Shown in pieces: positions 4,909 through 7,561 of a stretch of 7,561 nucleotides of DNA. The notes beneath the pieces are model-generated. The model made no database searches and was not told the origin of the DNA. It saw only the letters and a list, made by a program, of their open reading frames with translations. Source of the stretch: Betaproteobacteria bacterium (GTDB lineage Bacteria > Pseudomonadota > Gammaproteobacteria > Burkholderiales > Rhodocyclaceae); the NCBI GenBank assembly GCA_028065725.1, contig JAPTVL010000312.1, positions 1 to 7,561 of the forward strand. Direction: 5' to 3'. The position numbers were made by a program, and so were the translations under genes. How positions within the stretch are numbered: the stretch's first letter is position 1; each line of letters starts with the position of its first letter.

Positions 4909-6285
4909 ATGACTGTGCGATTCATCAATCGGGTCGTACCGCTGGCTCACGAGGCCACCGACAAGCGCATCAAGGAAACCGGCGGCTCTGTTCGCGCCAG
5001 GTCCTGCGCAGCCGCCCACCTGATCGGCGTCGAGCCTTCGGGTGGGCGGCGTGATCAGCACGACACAACGTCTCGGATTCTGACTATGCCTGGAACCAGA
5101 ACTTCAGAAACGGCAACCAGAACAACTGGAACACGAACAACAAGCTTCCGGCCCGGGTCGTCCGCCAATCGATACGCGCGCCACCATGCTGATTTTTCCT
5201 TCGAAGAACTGACGCTCGCCTACTTCAAGTGCCGCGAGCACAAGCGCAACAGCGCCTCAGCCATCGCCTTCGAGATGCGGCAGGAGCGCAACCTGCGCGA
5301 CCTGTACGACGAGCTGCACGCCGGCAGCTACCGCCCCGGCCGTTCCATCTGCTTCGTGATTACACGCCCCAACCCGCGCGAGGTATGGGCGGCAGAGTTC
5401 CGCGACCGAATCGTTCACCACCTGCTCTACAACCGCATCGGCCCGGCTATCGAGGCGCGATTCATCGCAGACAGCTGCGCATGCATCCCGGGCCGCGGCA
5501 CGCTCTATGCAGCGCAGCGCCTCGAGGCCAAGGCGCGCAGCGTCACGCAGAACTGGAGCCACCCTGCCAGCTACCTCAAGCTGGACCTGGCCAACTTCTT
5601 CGTGTCGATCGATAAGGCCATCTTGTCGTCGCTGCTGGAGCGCCACATCGGCGCCGGATGGTGGCTCGACCTGGCCAACCTGGTGCTCTGGCACGACCCG
5701 CGGGAGGACTTCGAGCTGCGCGGTGACCCCGCACTTCTCGAGCGCGTGCCGCCCCACAAGCGTCTGGCGCTGCAGCCTGCGCACCTTGGTCTTCCGATCG
5801 GCAACCTGTCGTCGCAGTTCTTCGCCAACGTCTATCTGAACGAGCTTGACCAGTTCGCCAAGCATCAACTCGGCGCACGGCACTACATCCGCTATGTCGA
5901 CGACTTCGTGCTGCTGCACCACGATGCGCGCTGGTTGGCCGACGCGCACCGGCAAATCCGCGCATGGTTGCCAGAGAACCTGCACGCACATCTGAACGAT
6001 AGCAAGACCATCCTGCAGCCTGTCGCGCGCGGGATTGACTTCGTTGGCCAGGTTATCAAGCCGTGGCGCCGTGAACTCCGGCGCCGCACGGTCGCCGCGG
6101 CCCTGCAGCGCATTGACCAGGTCAGTGCCGCCGAGTCACTCCCGACGATCAACAGCTACTTCGGCCTCGCGCGTCAGGCCACCGCGAGCCACTACGACCG
6201 CGCTCGCATCGCCAACGTCGCGCGCCGGCGCGGGCACAGCGTAAAGGCGGATTTCACCAAGGCATATCGGAGGGCGTCGGCATGA
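4909..6285 (+). CDS. DGR reverse transcriptase (start uncertain)
   Basis: RNA-directed DNA polymerase of the DGR clade. Numbering from ATG 4909 (458 residues): FSFEEL at about 96-101 aligns with the start of known DGR RTs. Then come a PREVWAAEFRDRIVHHLL segment (156-172), motif A D226-LANFF, LGLPIGNLSSQ (293-303) with the DGR-typical SQ in motif 4, the catalytic Y329-V-D-D332, and DFVGQ near 377-381 (motif 7). All key residues are intact. The start is unresolved. The frame is open through the hairpin and TR, with in-frame ATGs at 4840, 4909 and 5086 (inside TR) and none between TR and FSFEEL. An ATG at 5186 is in another frame. The N-terminal ~95 residues, which include a Thr/Arg-rich stretch from out-of-frame TR, are probably not a folded domain. 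The stop overlaps the methyltransferase start. Confidence 0.93.
   Translation: MTVRFINRVVPLAHEATDKRIKETGGSVRARSCAAAHLIGVEPSGGRRDQHDTTSRILTMPGTRTSETATRTTGTRTTSFRPGSSANRYARHHADFSFEELTLAYFKCREHKRNSASAIAFEMRQERNLRDLYDELHAGSYRPGRSICFVITRPNPREVWAAEFRDRIVHHLLYNRIGPAIEARFIADSCACIPGRGTLYAAQRLEAKARSVTQNWSHPASYLKLDLANFFVSIDKAILSSLLERHIGAGWWLDLANLVLWHDPREDFELRGDPALLERVPPHKRLALQPAHLGLPIGNLSSQFFANVYLNELDQFAKHQLGARHYIRYVDDFVLLHHDARWLADAHRQIRAWLPENLHAHLNDSKTILQPVARGIDFVGQVIKPWRRELRRRTVAAALQRIDQVSAAESLPTINSYFGLARQATASHYDRARIANVARRRGHSVKADFTKAYRRASA
5011..5050 (+). other. Strong hairpin just upstream of TR
   Basis: A perfect 10-bp inverted repeat, GCCGCCCACC (5011-5020) with GGTGGGCGGC (5041-5050). In RNA the stem extends by U-G, G-C and A-U to 13 pairs, and an inner GGC/GCC stem (5026-5028 with 5034-5036) closes a 5-base loop. 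It ends 17 bases before the TR core. No U-tract follows, so it is not an intrinsic terminator. It is a good candidate for a structural element of the DGR RNA. Confidence 0.75.
5068..5169 (+). repeat. DGR template repeat (TR)
   Basis: The donor of VR1 and VR2. In the target reading frame the TR is dense in AAC codons: nine within 5094-5141 (at 5094, 5100, 5109, 5115, 5121, 5124, 5130, 5136 and 5139), plus an AAC at 5067-5069. Such codons allow wide substitution without creating stops when adenines are mutated. I count 29 adenines in the 99-bp core; 15 are changed in at least one VR. The 3' end is a GC-rich IMH*-like block followed by AATCG instead of the VR ending. It lies between avd and the conserved part of the RT, and inside the long open RT frame. 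Confidence 0.95.
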
Positions 6286-7561
6286 TCGACCAGCAACTGA
6301 TCCTCGACGTGCACGACGAGCTCGTGATTGACAACTTCGCCGGAGGCGGCGGCGCTAGCACCGGCATCGAGCTGGCGCTGGGGCGCCATGTCGACGTCGC
6401 CATCAACCACGACCCGCAGGCCGTGGCCATGCACCGCGCGAACCACCCGCAGACGGAACATCATTGCGAGAGCGTGTGGGACGTTGACCCCCGCGGCGTG
6501 CACCCGGGCCGCGCGATCGGCCTACTGTGGCTGTCGCCGGACTGTCGCCACTTCAGCAAGGCCAAGGGCGGCAAGCCGGTCGAGAAACGCATCCGCGCGC
6601 TGGCCTGGGTGGCGCTGCGCTGGGTGGCGATCCGCCGGCCGCGGGTGCTCATGCTCGAGAACGTCGAGGAGTTCACCACCTGGGGTCCTGTGGTCTGCGG
6701 CCCGGACGGCGCCTGCCGGCCGTGCCCGAAGCGCAAGGGCCGCGAGTTCCGGGCTTTCGTCAACGCGCTGCGCCGGCACGGATACGCGGTCGAGTGGCGC
6801 GAGCTGCGCGCCTGCGACTATAGCGCACCGACCATCCGCAAGCGCCTGTTCCTGGTCGCGCGCTGCGACGGGCAGCCGATCCGCTGGCCCGATCCGACGC
6901 ACGGCGATCCGGCGTCAGATGCGGTGAAGCGCGGCCAGCTCAAGCCATGGCGAGCCGCCGCGGAATGCATCGACTGGTCGCTGCCGTGCCCGAGCATCTT
7001 CGAGCGCGCCAGGCCGCTGGCCGACGCAACCCTGCGGCGCGTGGCCAAGGGCGTCATGCGCTACGTGGTCAACGCGGCCGAGCCGTTCATCGTGAACACG
7101 CGCAACGGCGAGCGCGCCGGCCAGCAGCCGCGCACCCGCGGCGTGCACGAGCCGCTGTGGACCGTCACCGCGCAGGGTTCCCAGGGCGCGCTGGTGGCGC
7201 CGTCCCTGGTCGGCATCGACCACCGCGGCAGCGGCGACAACCCGCACTGGAGCGCCGCTGCGCCGCTGACCACCGTCACAGCCGAGGCCAGGCATGCGCT
7301 GGTGTCGGCCTTCATCGCCAAGCACTACGGCGGCGTGGTGGGTGCGGATCTGCGTGCGCCGGCGCCAACCGTCACCAGCGTCGACCACAACAGCCTGGTC
7401 ACGTCGAACCTCGTGAAGCTGCGCGGCGGCGGCAACATCGGCCAGCCAACCGACGAACCGCTGCGCACGATCAGCGCAGGCGGCCAGCACTTCGCCGAGG
7501 TCCGCGCCTTCCTGACCGCCTACTACGGCACCGACCAGGACCCGGGCCTGCGCGACCCCAT
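6282..7561 (+). CDS. Phage-type DNA cytosine-C5 methyltransferase (3' truncated by window)
   Basis: Open from ATG 6282 to the window end (426 complete codons), overlapping the RT stop by ATGA and preceded by GGAGGG. It transfers a methyl group from S-adenosylmethionine to cytosine C5 in DNA. Motif I is IDNFAGGGGASTGIE (16-30). Motif IV is SPDCRHFS with the likely catalytic C88, a variant of the usual PCQ. Motif VI is ENVEEF (126-131). Motif VIII is YSAPTIRKRLFLVA (180-193). Residues from about 290 onward form four related modules ((E/A)P-x-x-T-V/I-T/S followed by a hydrophobic patch) in the target-recognition region. Motifs IX-X lie beyond the edge. It probably protects phage DNA from host restriction; the target site is unknown. 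Confidence 0.88.
   Translation, partial: MIDQQLILDVHDELVIDNFAGGGGASTGIELALGRHVDVAINHDPQAVAMHRANHPQTEHHCESVWDVDPRGVHPGRAIGLLWLSPDCRHFSKAKGGKPVEKRIRALAWVALRWVAIRRPRVLMLENVEEFTTWGPVVCGPDGACRPCPKRKGREFRAFVNALRRHGYAVEWRELRACDYSAPTIRKRLFLVARCDGQPIRWPDPTHGDPASDAVKRGQLKPWRAAAECIDWSLPCPSIFERARPLADATLRRVAKGVMRYVVNAAEPFIVNTRNGERAGQQPRTRGVHEPLWTVTAQGSQGALVAPSLVGIDHRGSGDNPHWSAAAPLTTVTAEARHALVSAFIAKHYGGVVGADLRAPAPTVTSVDHNSLVTSNLVKLRGGGNIGQPTDEPLRTISAGGQHFAEVRAFLTAYYGTDQDPGLRDP

Larger units (their letters stand above)
4896..5310 (+). ncRNA. Probable DGR template RNA region (TR with flanks)
   Basis: In characterised DGRs the functional RNA is TR plus structured flanks: upstream sequence toward avd, and a spacer downstream reaching into the RT gene that primes cDNA synthesis. 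Here the region after the avd stop holds a strong hairpin (5011-5050), then TR, then the 5' end of the conserved RT coding region. The limits given are estimates; the RNA ends cannot be seen in the sequence. Confidence 0.55.
3430..6285 (+). other. Diversity-generating retroelement (DGR), two-target cassette
   Basis: A complete DGR: two target genes ending in variable repeats (VR1 3929-4030, VR2 4410-4511), an avd-like accessory gene, a template repeat (TR 5068-5169) and a DGR-clade reverse transcriptase, all on the + strand in the common target-avd-TR-RT order. TR and VRs match over about 100 bp. In the 99-bp core (TR 5068-5166) every one of the 8 differences in VR1 and 8 in VR2 lies at a TR adenine. 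In known DGRs, TR RNA is reverse transcribed with errors at adenines and the cDNA replaces the VR while TR is preserved. The cassette is embedded without gaps in a phage-like operon. Confidence 0.96.

Noticed and set aside
3929..5169. Three copies of a ~100-bp repeat as a CRISPR array or simple duplication
   Set aside because: Spacing, coding context and adenine-only differences fit DGR VR/TR repeats; no regular spacers exist.
5257..5991. Long minus-strand open frame opposite the reverse transcriptase
   Set aside because: It is the shadow of the RT gene, whose plus-strand frame has all the RT motifs in order.

Overview
The window is a GC-rich (by eye in the low-to-mid 60s percent), tightly packed, single-direction gene array. 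Nearly all genes lie on the + strand and many are joined by 4-base ATGA stop/start overlaps. The gene families are small phage membrane proteins, a DUF2303/YfdQ-like protein, a MazG-like pyrophosphohydrolase, a DUF4406 deoxyribosyltransferase-like protein and a phage-type cytosine-C5 DNA methyltransferase. Together they point to an early or accessory operon of a temperate phage or prophage in a high-GC proteobacterium. Betaproteobacteria/Burkholderiales is my guess from composition and protein style; it is not proven. No tail, capsid, terminase, integrase or rRNA/tRNA gene is visible.

The central finding is a complete diversity-generating retroelement (DGR) at about 3430-6285. Its order is: target gene 1 (DUF1566/C-type-lectin-like, variable repeat VR1 at its 3' end), target gene 2 (a second DUF1566-like protein with VR2 at its 3' end), an Avd-like four-helix accessory gene, a non-coding stretch with a strong hairpin, the template repeat (TR), and a DGR-type reverse transcriptase (IGNLSSQ and YVDD motifs). 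I aligned TR with both VRs by eye. Over the 99-bp core each VR differs from TR at 8 positions, and all 16 differences fall on adenines of TR. This is the hallmark of adenine-specific mutagenic retrohoming. Only one changed site is common to the two VRs, so they look like independently diversified copies of one template.

Layout: 1-63 end of an unknown gene; 60-1277 five small phage proteins, two with membrane segments; 1258-1635 unknown protein; 1641-2453 DUF2303; 2462-2701 winged-helix-like small protein; 2698-3099 MazG-like; 3113-3433 DUF4406; 3430-4041 and 4073-4525 DGR targets; 4542-4895 avd; 4896-5067 leader with a 13-bp stem; 5068-5169 TR; 4909(?)-6285 reverse transcriptase, whose true start is unclear because its frame stays open through TR; 6282-end DNA methyltransferase, cut by the window edge.

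How it fits together: the operon transcript would supply TR RNA. The RT with Avd would copy it with adenine errors, and the cDNA would replace VR1 and VR2, rewriting surface residues at the C-termini of two lectin-fold proteins. The DGR is translationally coupled on both sides to phage metabolic/DNA-modification genes (DUF4406 upstream, methyltransferase downstream) rather than sitting beside tail genes. What the diversified proteins bind is therefore an open question.
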